A stretch of DNA of 64,000 bases from Amblyornis subalaris (GCA_018881555.1 JACAXG010000079.1:2670786-2734785), one strand, 5' to 3'. Shown: positions 13,701-28,700, numbered from the stretch's first letter. The notes: generated from the sequence alone by a model not told the origin. Translations and numbers: made by a program.

Positions 13701-16700
13701 TGGCAGGGTGCTTTTAGTTCAAGTTTGAAGCAGTAAAATTTATAATTGTAGCAGAACTTCTGCAAGAGGCTCAGTGAGACCTACTCACAAGAAGATTTCA
13801 CGAAATCCATTCGTGAGAAACTACTCAAAGCTGGCACAAAGAAGGAATTGTAACAAAAGCCTTACGAGGAGAAAAAAAGGCAGAAAAGGCACAAAATCAT
13901 GAGGTCTTTACATAAGCTAAAAAGTTACACTCGGCTGAGTTGCAGATTTCTTTTCCTAACAATAGATTTTTATTTTCTGCAAGTATTTTGCTAAAATTAT
14001 AATGAAACAGTGTCACAGAAACTGCCCAACAGACAAGGAAAAAGCTGCTGACTGTTGTATTNGAGGTTAATTCTTCTAAATGCATTCCTGAAATTTCAGA
14101 CAAGCCACGGGTAAACACTTTTAATAGTTGCCTATTATCTCTCCTAATACTTTTGACAGATCTTTTATGACTAACAAGGTCACTAAGTCCCTTCTGGAAT
14201 GATGGCACGGAGCAGTACAGTTAGTCACCTTACAGAGTGAACAAGTACCAACTACTTCCCATGAATCTTGCAGTGATAATATCTGCGAGATCAAAGCAAC
14301 AAATTATGTCCTTGAAGATCTGTAGGCACAGTCTGAAAAGGAATGGAAGACTTAACTCTAGGTATTGGACTGACAAAGGCTCAAGAGAACAAAAATGACA
14401 GTCTGTCTTACACTTTCTTAAAAGGCATCATCTGAAGTGTATTAGTGTCAGACCCAAGACAGCAGCTCTGTAACTCACTTGCAGAGGATTCCCAAGAGAA
14501 AGGCCACCAAGCATAAAGTATTTTTCATTAATAAAGGCAGCTTAGTTTGCCTTTTTATTACCTAAAAGAAAGTATATAATAAATAAATTTCCACAGATTT
14601 ACAATAGATTTTATTTGTTCTTATGGCTAAGAACAAAAGTAAGACAGGACTTGAAATTAGATTTCTATTTAAAAATCATGCACACCTTTTTTTAGAATCT
14701 CTCAAAACTTCAAGAATATATGGATAAAGAACATAAAAGGTTCATTATAAAGACTGATAATCAGTATTTCCTCCATGCACGGTATCTAACCATTTAGAGT
14801 TATACCACTTGCGTGAAAGCTTTTTTAATAAGCAAATTCAGGTTTATTATTATTACACTTTTGTTCTGTCATAATGCAATTAATTTAGAATTAAATGCTT
14901 CTATAATGTGAATTCTCACCAAATGTTTATATGCTATTAGATCAGGGAAAAACCATAGCCTTTGAAGATATTTGTAACAGAATTTTTAAGTGGCGTCAGT
15001 GGAGGGGGTCTCCTGTGAAGGCACCAAGAAACCAATGTAGAGCAACTTTGATTACAAGAACAGTTGATACTTAAAACCAAGCNTATGACCAACAGCACTG
15101 ATCAGCAGTAATCAGACTGGTACATACCAAGAAATGTGCCTGAATCAAGACCAGAGAGCCTGTGCTCCAAGGCCAGAGCACACAAGATGAGCACATCTGA
15201 TGAGCAGCAGATCTGNACTCCAAAACCAGATGTATCATGAAAAGCATGACATACACACCTCATTTATCCCAACCCAAGACAGACTGTAGCCATAAAGACA
15301 GTCAGAATGAAGAAGCAAAGACAGCAGGCAGCATCTCGCCCAAGATTTATGCAGAATGAAGCAAGCAAGATTCTGCGGCAAAAGATCACATCTTAATACC
15401 TGTCTGACTCCTATAAAGTACAGAAGATGTGTCTAAAAACAATTCAGCAGCAACATATAGAGAGGATTCAAAAAATTATGCTTGTTGCAGTCCATGTCAC
15501 ACTCTAATAAACCTGGCCAGACCACTTGCACACAAATATTGGTGTTTACAATTACGTGGATGTGAGAGAGATCTAAGGAGCANGTGTGACTAAGCACTAG
15601 GTATCACCTTTCACGAGGTCTTGCACTGAATTTGGTTATGTTAGCTTCCTGTGCCAATATCATTAATAGCGAAAGGGAATTTACTCATGATTGTCAATAT
15701 AACACACAGGGAACAGTGAGCAAATTTATCAACTCTAGCAGGTACAATGTTTTCCTTATCACTTCCAATCCAGTATTTAAGTACCTCCCTAAATTCAGAC
15801 AAAAAGCACAATATTTATGTTTACCTGATGTGCATAAAACGCTGCCACAGGCTTCATACCCATGCGATAGGCCTCCCCAGCCTTTTTCAAACATTCCTGT
15901 CTCTTTTGCTGGTGACAAAAAGCTTCTGCTCTTAAATCATCGTATTGTGGATACTCAAAGTCTTGAAACATTTCACTCAAAGGATCATCCTCGTCCTTAC
16001 TTTTTTTTGCCTGTAGGAATTTGCAATGTTGAAGTTACGTATGCATTGTAGGCTGTTTTCATTAACACAATTTTGGCTACGTTTGTAACTATGATTTAAA
16101 AAAAACAAAAATACCTTCTTCTCACGGTTCTTTGCAGCACTGTAGGAAGAAACNATTTCATTTTGCTGAACATTTTCTTGAGCTATAACTGTTTTTACAG
16201 GATCTGCCTCCAGAACACAGTTCAGAAACTGTTCAGTTTGTTCTAAAGAGTAGCTGTAAAGGATAAGTAAAATCTGTGACTTTACAAATATATTAACAGC
16301 TGCTATATTTATCTGACCGCATATTAAAAACCTTGATATTGTTACAGAAATAGATTACAATGAAAATAAAGCACTGGAATGGAATATTCCATCTTATTAC
16401 AAAAAGGCTTGCAGATTCCTTGTAGGGCATTGCTGGCATCAGTACATACGCAGTCTTGGTTGACTGAAACATAACTGAGGGGCACTTGAGCACTAAAAGG
16501 AAAATCTCATACTAAAATAAATTGCATCCTACACTAATCAAAGAGACATTAGTAAGTGCTGCTCTTTGAGCTGGGTAAGATAGTTAGTCTTAAATCTTCT
16601 CTGGTCAGGATTAGATAGTGCAAACTTACTTTAAACTAGCTCAGTTTTCTGAAACCCTAATGAAGGAAAGTCCTTGTATTTTTAGTCAAGCTTTTTTATC

Positions 16701-19700
16701 AAATTTCATTAAATAAGACATCAGTTGCCATCAGCTTTCTAATAAGCCTTCTTTCTTCTTGCTGCTTAGTAAGCTAACAAGAGCAGACTGATCAGAAGTA
16801 AAGACAGATTTTGGAAAATGCAACACTAGGAAGACAATTTAGAATGTGAAAAATGAGATGGTGAAATGTTTGAGCTCTAGAAATGGATGAAGGATATATT
16901 TTAAACAGGAAAGATTTTTTATAACAACCTGGACAAGCAGCATGACTGACAAGTAGGTATGCAAACCCATATGTAGAGACAGACATTCAAATGGCTGAGG
17001 ATGAAAAAAGATGTTTCTCCTGAAAAAAAAGTTCAGTTCTCAGAAACTTGGATTTAAGAANGTAGACACATACCCCAGGAATATAATGCAGAGGAGAGAA
17101 AGTCAGCAGGAAGAGATGGGGAAATGGCTCATTCCTTCAGAGGTGCTGTAGTAACCAGGAAAGTACTCACAGGAAATATCAGGTGATGGTAGTTTTCCTC
17201 TTGGGCAGATGACATTTTCTGTGAACCTACTATTACCACACCCACTAATTTCTCCCACTTGATTTAAACCTCAGCTCTAGAGAAAATATGCAGTTCCACT
17301 GACAATCAATCAGTGGTCAATAGCCAGAGACATTCTTCCCCCAATGAGAGAACTGTTTATTCCCCCCTAAAAAGAAACGAGTCTACACAGAGAGTTTTTA
17401 TGCCCTTTTTGCCTTTAAGACCAGCTAGTTTTGCCTTTATTTAAACTAACAAAAAGCACTAGTTTTGCAAAAGCCATTCTTTAGCAGTATCTTAACTCTT
17501 AATATTTATGACTGTAACTGAGTACCATTTTCACAAAGAACTAAAAAGATTTCTTACTTGTTGTCCTTGAAGACATCCATTAAGAAATTCTGATTAACAG
17601 TCGGAAACATCTCAAAAAGTTGCTTTTCCTTTAATTTAGCAGCACAGTCTTTTCTAGCTGTAGAAGGAACACGATTCTACCCAGAAGACAAAAGAAATAT
17701 ATTACTTCTTGATTAGAAGAAAATAGAGTAGAAGTGGAGCCAATCCAGCTTTACTGTTATTTGTTAGAATTTAAAAAGTATCTACTCAGTTGGTATCCAC
17801 CTGCAGCAATGACAACATGCCTTATCAGCCTGCCACACTGATAAGCGTAAAGTAACGCCAAGTGAGTTGTATTATACACCACTGCAGTACTTTGCAGTCT
17901 TTTAAAGTAATGCAACTGGAGCTCCCTCATAACTTGGACAAAGTAAAAGGAGGATTTTTTTAAGGAAGAATTTAAGTTTTGGAATTTATTCCCTGGTAGT
18001 CTATCTAGTCCAGTGCTAAGCTTGTGCAAAATCCACCTCTTTCCTCTATACTGAGGGCCTAGGGTTGAAACAACGCTTTATTATTAAGCAGCCTAAACAG
18101 TTTTGGTTTGGCGTATCTGAAGCTGTATCTGTAATAAATATTCTTATTTGTGAAGTCATCTGAGAAGATGGCAGAATTATAGCCCAGAATAAATTGGACT
18201 GATCATTCCAATATTCAGATTTTTTTTAAAAAAAGAAAAGTGGTCAAAATAAAGCCAAGCTCCATGAATCCAAACTGAAAATACAGCTGTGGACATGACA
18301 GTAGTTGTTATCAGTAGGGTACATACATGCAGTTCAAAGAAAGAATCCACAAACCATTTTCAAAGTACAGGCTAATCCATCCAACTTTCTACACCAGTTC
18401 AAAGCTCCTCTATTTTAGGACAGCTGCTTATCAGAGACAATTACAAATAAGAACATCTGTTCTGAACAACAGAGGGGCAGTAGAGGGCAGTATCAGGCAC
18501 AAGCCAAACAGGCAGGGTACGGGAACTATGTGGAAAATAAAGAACAAGTAAAAATCTGTCAAAGATTTACTGTTTTCTGAGAAGTGGGTACAGAAACTTG
18601 TTTGAGATTAACCTCAAGTACTTATTTTCACGTCTCATCTGTTAGGAATGTTGTGGGTTTTGCTTACAAAAAAAAGTAAAACCAATTCAATACCCTTCTA
18701 GACAAACAAGGCATGGAGACAACTAAGAACTTTTTTTGATATTGCTGTCACAANAAAAAGCATGGAAGATCACACTGATCTTTGTTTTTAGCTGAGCAAT
18801 CAAAAAACAATTCAAACAAACACAAATGCTAACCTGTACAGTGAAATGCANGACTATCTGTTTGTGAAACAATCAAAATATTACATTCTAAATGAGACTG
18901 TGTTTTTCAAACAGAACCATCTACCACAAGCAAACTCCTCTATCACAGTAATCAACAATACTAATTGGCATGCATTTGTCTCACAAATTCAAGCTGTAAT
19001 CAACAAGCACAATGAGTCATCAAGTAAGACATACTCTGTTTCACCAATATTAATGAATCTAAACCACAGAAAAAAACTGGTGCTATCCATACCAGGTCCT
19101 GTCTCTCCTGCATAGCTATTTCTTCAGAAATTATTTGCCTGAGAGAAACTTTCTGAATCTGAGCATTCCAGTGATCCATAAATGGAAAAACATCTGATGT
19201 TGCTGGGTTTTTTGTCTGTATGTCATTAGACATGCCTGAAGCCCAGCTCATTTTTTTCTTCTGTATTTTACTGTCTGCATTCTGAGATAACAGAACTTCT
19301 GAGTCATCTGTATCTATCCGCTGAATCACTGTAGGACCTTCAAAACCAATAAAAAAGAAGTGACAAATAAAACACTTATTAGCTTATACATACAAGCAAT
19401 GCCAAAATAATTAAGACAAGTTTTTCAACCTATATAGTTTGAGTTTTGTTAAAACAAGATTAATGCTAACACAGAAACCAACACATTGCTTTCACCTTCT
19501 TCACTTCCATTTTCCAAAGACTGTCTGATCATCTTTATCTATTTTGTGAAACAAAAGAAAACCATCAGACTTCCTCACCAAATTTTCAAGTGCTAAGACA
19601 TATCTTACAGCTGTAAACTACCTTGCACATACATTAAGTGGGAAGTTGTTTGCTTTTATAAAAGAATCATTGACTCATATGTTTACATGTTTACCTGCCT

Positions 19701-22700
19701 TTCTTCTACAACTTAAGGACTGATGCTTAACAATCTGGATTTACACTTCTACAAGCTAATGGCAACAGCATTGTTTGGTCACTGAGTGGAGAGTTCGCAC
19801 CCACACTGCAATCCAAGTCTGCAGTGGAGTTCTGCCATAGAGGGACATTTCTTCTGTGAGCTGAATGAAAACTGGATTGCCAGAGATGTTAACATTTTTT
19901 GAACAAGGCATCCATCTTCCTGCTAAAATCTTCTCTGACAAGAACAACATGTGAATGTTGTATTCTTGACCTCTCTTCCTCACTTGTACAAATCTTACTC
20001 TGCTAGTAATTCGCTGGCTGCACCTTTTCTTGCCACAGAGANTACAGAAGTCCTACCAAACAGCTGTCTGCTCCAGACAGAGCTTCTGTAAGTTTTCTGA
20101 ATGACACAAAATTATAGGCTTTAGTGTGCATCTATGTGGAACTAGTGATTCTGCTTATAATTAACTTCTCTCTCCTCCCCCCCATCTCCATAAGAGATTG
20201 GTAAATGGATCCAAGGGCAATAAAGTTTAGCTTCATAAATGAATTTATTATTTTTCAACAGATGGAGTATTTGCAACTTTAAGTTTCAAATAATTAAATT
20301 TTTTTAATGAAAATTAAGTATTTTTACAATTAAGAGAAATACACAACATACCTTCTGCAGACAACTTACATGGTTCATCTCTCCTCTGACGCTTCTAAAT
20401 AAAAACAGTAAAATCATGAGTATTATAAGTTATGAATTTTGTAGGAAAACTTTGCAAGTGTTAGCTTCTAAGGAAACGAGTTTCAAAGTAAGGTCACAGT
20501 ATTTCTCAAAGATTAAATATTTTAAAACAAATATATTTAAGGAAAATAATTATGAAGTGAAATTTATAAGTTAGAACTATCTTCCTGAAAACATATCAAA
20601 CTAGAGAAACATGCCCCACTGCCAAGACTTCATAGCCTTAATTATATAAACCAAACAAAAATTTTGCCAAAAGGCATTCCAAGTTTCATAAGGCTATGAA
20701 AGAACAGGGGTTAGAGAACTTATCTCAATTATTGCACATGGAGATGTTTTGTATAGATTAATTCATAAAAGAATTCTTTTTACAAGTCAAAGAAACAATA
20801 ATGATTTTTGGCCAGTGGAATTTTTGATCAATCTTGTAGTGAAATTGTACACTATGATCCTTCTTTTTTAAGAATCTTGTTTTCATGATGAAGTACGCAT
20901 GACATCCCTTAAACTGTCTTTCAATAGCTTCAATGATTATGACATACTGATATACTCCACACATTTTACAAATTACTTTTACATTTTATAATTGTTCTTG
21001 CAAAGATAACACATTTAGACCAAGACATACGGAGAAAAATGGTCTGACAAAACACATGCATGCCACACCATTTCGTAAGCAAGAAATCTACTAACCAGAA
21101 TAGATTCTTTCCATTTTTCATGAATCACCTTTGCCAAATTCAGATCAATATGAACCACACAATCCTCAACCGTTAGTGATCCTTGTGGAAAAGAGAGAAT
21201 ATATTCACTAAAAGCATTCTATAAAAACTCATGTAAGCAAGTAAAGTACAGTAGCCTAGACTTATTAATTTTAATTCTGGAGATTCTACATAAACTGGTC
21301 ATGCCTGAAAAAGATTTAAGCAAGTGCTAAGTTAAACAAAAAAAGGCATTCCATACAAACTGTTTTCAGGTGTTCAAAAACTCAGAAAGGGTAGGAAAGA
21401 AACAAGTTAACATTAATTGTATATTGTTGAAATATGACTACCTGAATGACTGTATTTATCCTCCTGTTTTCCGTTTATCTAGCAGACCCTTCTTTTACAA
21501 AACCATTGTTAATTGAAAACAACAGTTTCATCCATGAAACTCTGATTCCCCCTATTCCATTGCAGTCCACATGGCAACTGCTTTTCTGTGCCACAACATA
21601 CCCACCACAGCCGAACAGCAGTCACATCCTTCTTTTCCAGCACACAAACTCAGAGAACCAAACTCCAAGCATCCCCTCTAAATTATCATGGTATCATAAC
21701 GAAAGCCCTTTTTCCTAAAAAGGGTGTTTCTCACCCTTTCGAAAATAAAAAAAGCAGGATGTACCTACGNGTCCAATAAAAATATAGCGCATATTTCAGA
21801 CACAATAAAACACCTATCTGCTATAAAAAATAAACTTTTTTTTTTGAGGAGGCAGACATGTAAGGCAAAGAGGCCAGCAATCAAACCCACTAATAAATCA
21901 GGTATCCAGGGTTTTGCATCAAGTAATCTTCAAGATGAAAGAAGGAAAAGACAGAAAAAAAGAAAAAGTGGGGAAGAGAGAAAAACATCAANCTGTAGAT
22001 TCCTTCTATTTTCTGTTTTCTTTTTTCTATCACTCTCTAACTTTTGAGATGCATGTTCAAGTTCCTTATGGCTTCCTTAATCATAATCTGCCAGCAGACT
22101 AGTCTGTTTTCATCTTTTAAGTACATAGCCACACAATCTTCTCTCTAAACATTCATCTTCTTGTTCCCCAACTTAACTGATGCCTAAAGGTTTTTTCCTT
22201 TTCTTTTTTCCTAATCAGGCACAATTTGCATATTCCTTATCGTTTTAATATGTCTTCAGAATCTGAATATAAGCTCAAAGGCCTGGTGCTCAAAATGCAA
22301 ATAAGCCAGTATATTTTCTTATTTTAAAGTACGTGCATGTACAGAAAGACAAAGGCAGAAGGTAGCAGTACTGCACTTATATTTTATGCCACACTTAGTT
22401 CAGTTTCATTTTTGCATTAACAACAGCAAACAACAGTACCATAAGGAATTATGGGAACCCAGTCCCTAAAAGTCAAGCATGAAGGGAAAAAAGCACAGGC
22501 AAATAAAGAAAGGTTTGCTACCCAAACTAAGGTTTTTTTCATAAAAACATGTACATAATTACGTCATACCTGCATCAATGCCAACAGGTCCAAATATCTC
22601 TTTCAGTTGGAGTGCCAGTTCAGGAGGCAGTGTTAGTTCTAGGCAATCTATACTGAAGGCTGCATGTGATGCTGGTATAGGGCTTTGTCTCTTGGCTTTA

Positions 22701-25700
22701 GCTGCAGCCCAGCTTGGAGTTTCAATTTCTTCTTTACCACATATCTCCCTGGAACTCTCCTGGGTTTCTTTATCCGTCTCCAGTTCTTTATTGCTCCTAG
22801 GATTGACCAGAGGTGCACGAACCGTTTCCAGTAACAAACCAGTCACTTTGGAATTCTCTGCATTGCTTTCTGAAAGGTCACTGTCACTTTCATTATTTAA
22901 CTCAAATTTCAAACTGGTAGAAGTTGTGTTAGGACCACAAGGCAAACCTGCATCAAGTTGAGAAAGTGATGGCTTATTTACAGTTTCTTCAAGAGGACTC
23001 TCAGGCTCTCCCTTCTGATTTCCTGAAACGGACACCTCAATGACACCTGCTGCTGAGTTGCTTGCATCAGTTCTAGGGGCTGAATCCACAAAATTTTTTA
23101 GTTCCACTGAATCCTCCAATGAGACAGCAGTGAATGAGTCAGACAGATTGGCANCTGTCACAGCCCTACTTTCTGCAATGCTGAGTGAAGAGTTCCTGTC
23201 TTCTGAAGCCTCAAAGGTATCACCAGCACCAATTACTTGTGGTGTTTGTTTATAGTCCTTGAGATTCTCATCATAGTTTGTACTTGCCTTGAAATCAAGG
23301 TCCGTGACCACNGGCTCAGCTTCACTTACCTGAAAGCATTCAGTATCAACAGCTTTACGTAACTTTTCATCAGAGTCTAACAGCAGACCAGTGGCCCAGT
23401 CTATGTCTCTGTTACATCTTTCATATAGATCTTTCAGAGCTTCAAATGAAACAGACTCAAAGAGCTTACAGAGTGTATCTAGTTTTTCAGACTCATCAAT
23501 ATTGATAAGCTCACTTTCTTCTACAAATGTACTTTTATCGTATGTAACTCGATAGGGTATTTTTTCCTGAGAATCTGAGGCATTATCTATGTCTTTGGGT
23601 TTGAAGCCATCAAGTCTGCCATGCAATATTTTTGTTGTCTCAGGAAAAAGCATTTTCTTTTCTAATCTCCACAAGAGAGCAAAGTCCTGTGATTCAGTCT
23701 GTGAATGGCTACTTTTTTTCCTACGTAAGTTTGTGTCCTGTTTCTCTTCTGCNGCATTAAGGTTAGACAGGTGGTCCTCTTCTCTGGGATGTGGCAAGCT
23801 GCTGTTTGTAAAAGTGAGGGCTAACTTGTGATGTTTCCTTGTTCTCTTATTTTGCTGGTTTTTTTCCTCACCTACTGTTTCACTAGCTACTATTTCCTCA
23901 TGGTGCATAGGCAAACTCCTTATATCTTGTTGCTCTGCAGTGTTCACACGTGACCCATGGATCACATGTACAGTTTCAAGAGCATTTATACAAATGTCAC
24001 CTTCAGTATTTCTATCTTCATCAGACTGATTTAGATTTGTCTTTCTCATTCTCCTTGACCTTTGTTGTCTCTGTTCTAATGAGGCTGAGACAGGCCAATG
24101 TCCTGTCATTTGCAACTCTAGTGTAACTTTATCTGAACTAACAGAGGAACAGCTAGAGGGTAGATTTTCTTCCTCATGTCGTTTCTCAACAGTACATGTC
24201 TCAGGCAGGCCCACTTGCTCTTTACCCATCTCAGGATGCTGCTGACTAGAAACTTCACCTTCCTTATTACTCTTCAGAGGAGATTTTTCTAGTCTTCTAG
24301 ATCTTTTGACTCTCTGTCCCATTGTTTGTTCTACAGGCCAGTCACCCAGAAAGTTTAGTAGTTCTGGTTTTTCTGAAGTGTCAAAAGCTGAATTGCTTGG
24401 TTCCATAGTGTTACTAGTTTGTGTTGATTTTGGTTCCATACGTATTTTGCCCGATTGTTCAACTGCAGTTTGAACTTTGAGAATGTTGTTATCACTGCTT
24501 TCCTCAACTCCGCCTGTGTATAAGTTCACAGTCTTTTCAGCTGGGATCACATCAACCTCATCCATTTCTGTTTCAGTACTTTTTCCTATTTTTTCTGCCT
24601 TTTCTTCTTTCTTCTCCAAGGGCAGTTCTTTTTCGATGCAATCTGATAAATTAACTTCCAAGTCATCGTGAACAGTGCTGTTTTCAGAATTATGTTCCAC
24701 TGAATTATTTCCCATTTCTTTTTCCTCTTTCTGAAAATGTTCAGGATCACAACTACTCTCTAATTTTACAGAAGTACTGGGAGAGGTTTTATCAACTTCA
24801 GCTAATTTAAGAGGCTCCACCTCAGAAGCAAAACATTCTTCTTCCTTTACATCAGAATGTGCCCCTCTCTTTCTGAAAGAGGAAATTGGAATGAAATATA
24901 AACCCATTTCAAACCTTAAAGCACCTGTCCACATTTTAAACTCCAGTTAAAACTAGAGTAGAGTTTAATCTAGTTAGAATTCTAGAGAGAGGAAAACAAG
25001 TTTATGACTTAGCTGTAACTCCAACACTCCTCAATAAAAGAGGAGCTACGCAAAGATGAACTTTCTCTGGTAAGTATCTCCTTCTTACTACAGCACAGGG
25101 CCAAGAACACTTTCTCAGGAGTCAATCTCCCCCCTGTCCCATTTCCAGCATTGAGTTATGTACTGAAGCACTCTGCTGCCAGAGATTTCCTCAGTCAGAT
25201 CAGCAAGTCTGGTAAATATAGTTTTATTTAATGACTGTTGCTCTCTCCTGTTGGCTTAATGCTAAAGACAGTCTAGGCATTAACTAGGAGAGGACGTGCC
25301 TTTTCTTGTCAAACCATTTTTCACAATCAATGACGTTCCATTGATTATCATTTCAGATACATCACACATGCAAAACCCAAGTGAAATATGACTGAAGTAA
25401 AATCTGATCTCCTATGTGTCCTAGTTTTGGCCAGGACCGGAATGTTATTCTATACCACCTCACATCATTGCTGGAGCAGAAGCGGAAGAAGGAGGGGGAG
25501 TGACCAAGTGGCGTGTGGTTTGGGAGAGTCTCAGTGGGGGCACTGAATTGGGGAGTACTATTCACAAACCACAACACTGTGCATTATGATGCACAACATC
25601 ACTCAGATTGGCAACTACAGAACAATCCTGTATAAACCAATGTAAATCCAGACAAGTTTAAATTGAGTATACTGAAGAGCGTGTAGGTAACACATTACTG

Positions 25701-28700
25701 CACAAAGAATCCACCTTCTACTACAAAGATATAATCTAGTACCAACATACAAGTTTGGAAATAGTAATTTGCTCTTATGTGGGACTACATTCTTCTAAAA
25801 AGCAATTTATAGATTTTAAGTGCTTTGTATCTACAACATCCATCCAACAACACATTTCTAAGATAACAGAAAGTCCGTCAAGATTGGCTTCTTGACAAGT
25901 AACACAGCCATAATGACAGGCTTTCAAAAAGCATTGGAAAGTTGACTAAATCCCTTGAGTGCCCATTTCTGGAAATCCTGAAATTCTTAAAAATTAAGAA
26001 CACTATGTAGGGATTTTTTTTGTTACTTAACTATATTTTTTAATGCATTCACTGTTCAACACTATTATCCAGGTTTTGTTGATAGGAAGCTAAATTTTTA
26101 GNCTTTTATTTGATGCTACAAAGCTAGTGAAAGAATCTAACCTCTGACTTTCCTCCTCACAAGGATCTTCAGTCCAACCAGCAGCTTCTGATTTGTCTGG
26201 AACTGAAGAATCCAATACTGATCTAACAGTAAGGCAGCGTTCATACCGTTCCAACATTCTTTTGATCTTTTCTTTAGATACACCATGAATGTTTCGCCTA
26301 TAAATTGAAAACAAAAAAAAAAAGAAGAGACATTTCAGATTTGTGTATTACAGTGATAGAAGAGAGTAATTTAATAATAGTTTAATAAATTTACAGTAAG
26401 ACTAACCAAAGAATTCAGGGAGCCAGACAAAAAGCTGTGAAACAACAATTCTTTCTGTATCCGTGCACTAAGACACTCCAAACAGGATACATCAGAAAAA
26501 CTGCTGCTCCACTTTTCCACCCCATCTAGTGTCCTGTACTGTAGTGGGATGTTTTGCGTAATACTAAAATCTAAAACTGTACCAATAAAGCATCTTCTTC
26601 AAACAAGCTTCAGAAAACACACTTTATCAGATCCTGACAGCTATGCAGGATATCAAACTAGGTACAGAAGACTTCTGAATTCAGTCTTCTTTCTCTGGTT
26701 TTGCTAAACTAAGAACTCCTTGAGCCTTGAGGAAAACCTATTCACCTATCATTTTGGACACCCTTTGGACAGAAATTTTCACTAATTCTGTTAAACACCA
26801 ANTAGCGCTATATTCTGCTGCAATTCCACCTACAAGTGACTCCTGCCAAGGACAGTGAAAGAGAAATTGAAGATACAGGAGAAAAGGTTTCACTTTAATT
26901 TTAAGAAGGAAAACAATCTTCCTTACCTCACTTAAAAAGCAGCCAACCTTGAGCTAAGCATGCAAATTCAGATGACAANACCTTATGAAATCACAAAATA
27001 ACTTCTGTTGAAAGGTACCTCTGGAAGTCACATACTTCAGTCTCCACTCAGAGGAAGTACAGCTAGATCAGGTTGCCCAGAGCTCTGTCATGTCAGATTC
27101 TGAAAATCCCACATGACTGAAAGTCTACAAACTCTCTGGGCAAACTCTTTCAGTATCTAACCACCTTCAAAGTAAACTNTGGGGGTTTTTCTTTTATGTA
27201 ATCAAAAGTTCCAACTTGCTGATGTTTGTTTTGTCCTATCCCTGCACAGTTCTTTGTAGCCTTCTCTGTAACTTTTCAAAAGGTAGCTGAAAACAACCAT
27301 ATGTTCGTTCTCCAATAATCTCTTCTTTAAGGCTGAATAAACTACTCTTGCTCAGTTCTGTATCACCTGCAAATTTGCTAAGAGTGCACTCTGTCCCAGT
27401 ATCCAAGTCATAAAAAGGACATTAAATAGCTGCAGTCCCTCCCCAGAGGGACATCAGCCTTCACTTTGGACANTGATTGTACCATTTGAACCTGGCATCT
27501 AGCCAATTTTCTCATTATTTTATTGTTGACTTACACAGAGTTTATGTCTTGCCTATTTCAGCTATAATAATAGCAGGTCTTGCTAAAGAAGAGGTAAGCA
27601 ACAATGATGATGCACAGGAGTTTGTCCCTCTCAGGCCATGAGGTGCTGATTGCCCTAAATTCAGTGACAGCAGAAACACTTCAACTAAAGCAACAGACCA
27701 GCTGGATGTAAAAACAGCCCCAACCTGACATAATTTTTGCAACCTCAGGAAGTCAAAGGAGCAGTCACTATACCTTAAATGCAAAAACTCTAATAATAAA
27801 ACATCATATAGTGTCTATTGCTAACAGTATCCTTTGCATGTAACTAAAGTGACAAAAGATCTTATAATACATACAAAAGTCCACAAAGTATCATTAAAAA
27901 AAAAAAAACAAACTAGAAAGCTACTTACTATCATAAAAATTTTGACAGATACTTCTCTAGCCATTGTACTAAACGATACCTTTTTTAAAATCATAGCTTA
28001 TACTGTCTAATGTGGTATTTTCCTTTACGTTCTTACCTTTCAAGTTCTTTTGGTTTAAACTTCCACCAAGTGTCTGGTTCTCGGAACATTACTTTGTATT
28101 TGAACTGCTGAGCCTAAATAAAAGAGATATAAAACAGAAAAAGCCACATCACCCATTTCTTATTTCTATGACAAAGCATGCAATATGCATAGCTTGTTTC
28201 TTCAAAGCTGTTTTTTGTACTTTTTTGATACCTATTAAACATTCGGAATAACACACTTGTTCAGTGTTGCGTTTTGGTTTATATAAATCAAGATTTTAAA
28301 AAACATGTATCTCTTACTGTAAAATTAAATGTGTGCCATGACGTGCCTTCCCTGAGACAAGACTGCAAAACATCTCCTCTTTCCAGATACAGCATGCACA
28401 TGTCTACACAGCCTCTCCAGGACAGAGAAAAGCTCACAGCTTACATTCAGAGCTGACCAGATGTGAACCAGCTCCAAAACAAGCAATTCAGTTACATTAA
28501 CACAGCTATTGTAGATGGCCTTTCTGCCACATGGGAAACTTGATCGAGCTGCAAGTAAATGGTTCCTATATAGTCCAGTCTCATCATGACAGAAAAGGAG
28601 CCTAAGGTCTAATCAGGAGAAACACTGCAAGTACTGTGCCCTTTCTCCCCATTCCTGTTTTCAGAAAAAATTCTTATCATCATACCAAACACTGCACGTC

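Larger units (their letters stand above)
10731..24000 (-). other. N4BP2 introns 8-16
   Basis: Introns 21182-22569, 20395-21095, 19338-20351, 17677-19092, 16254-17557, 16011-16114, 13620-15824, 11643-13450 and 10731-11518 (between the listed exons). All are AT-rich with GT-AG ends. I recognise no mobile element, snoRNA or microRNA precursor in them by eye. The range overlaps exons 8-16, which are listed separately. Confidence 0.6.

Noticed and set aside
15632..16051. 139-codon plus-strand frame
   Set aside because: It overlaps N4BP2 exon 14 in antisense, has no domain, and the splice-supported minus-strand gene explains the sequence.
22578..22961. 127-codon plus-strand frame opposite N4BP2 exon 8
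   Set aside because: It is the shadow of the coding exon on the other strand, with Ser/Leu-rich sequence and no independent support.
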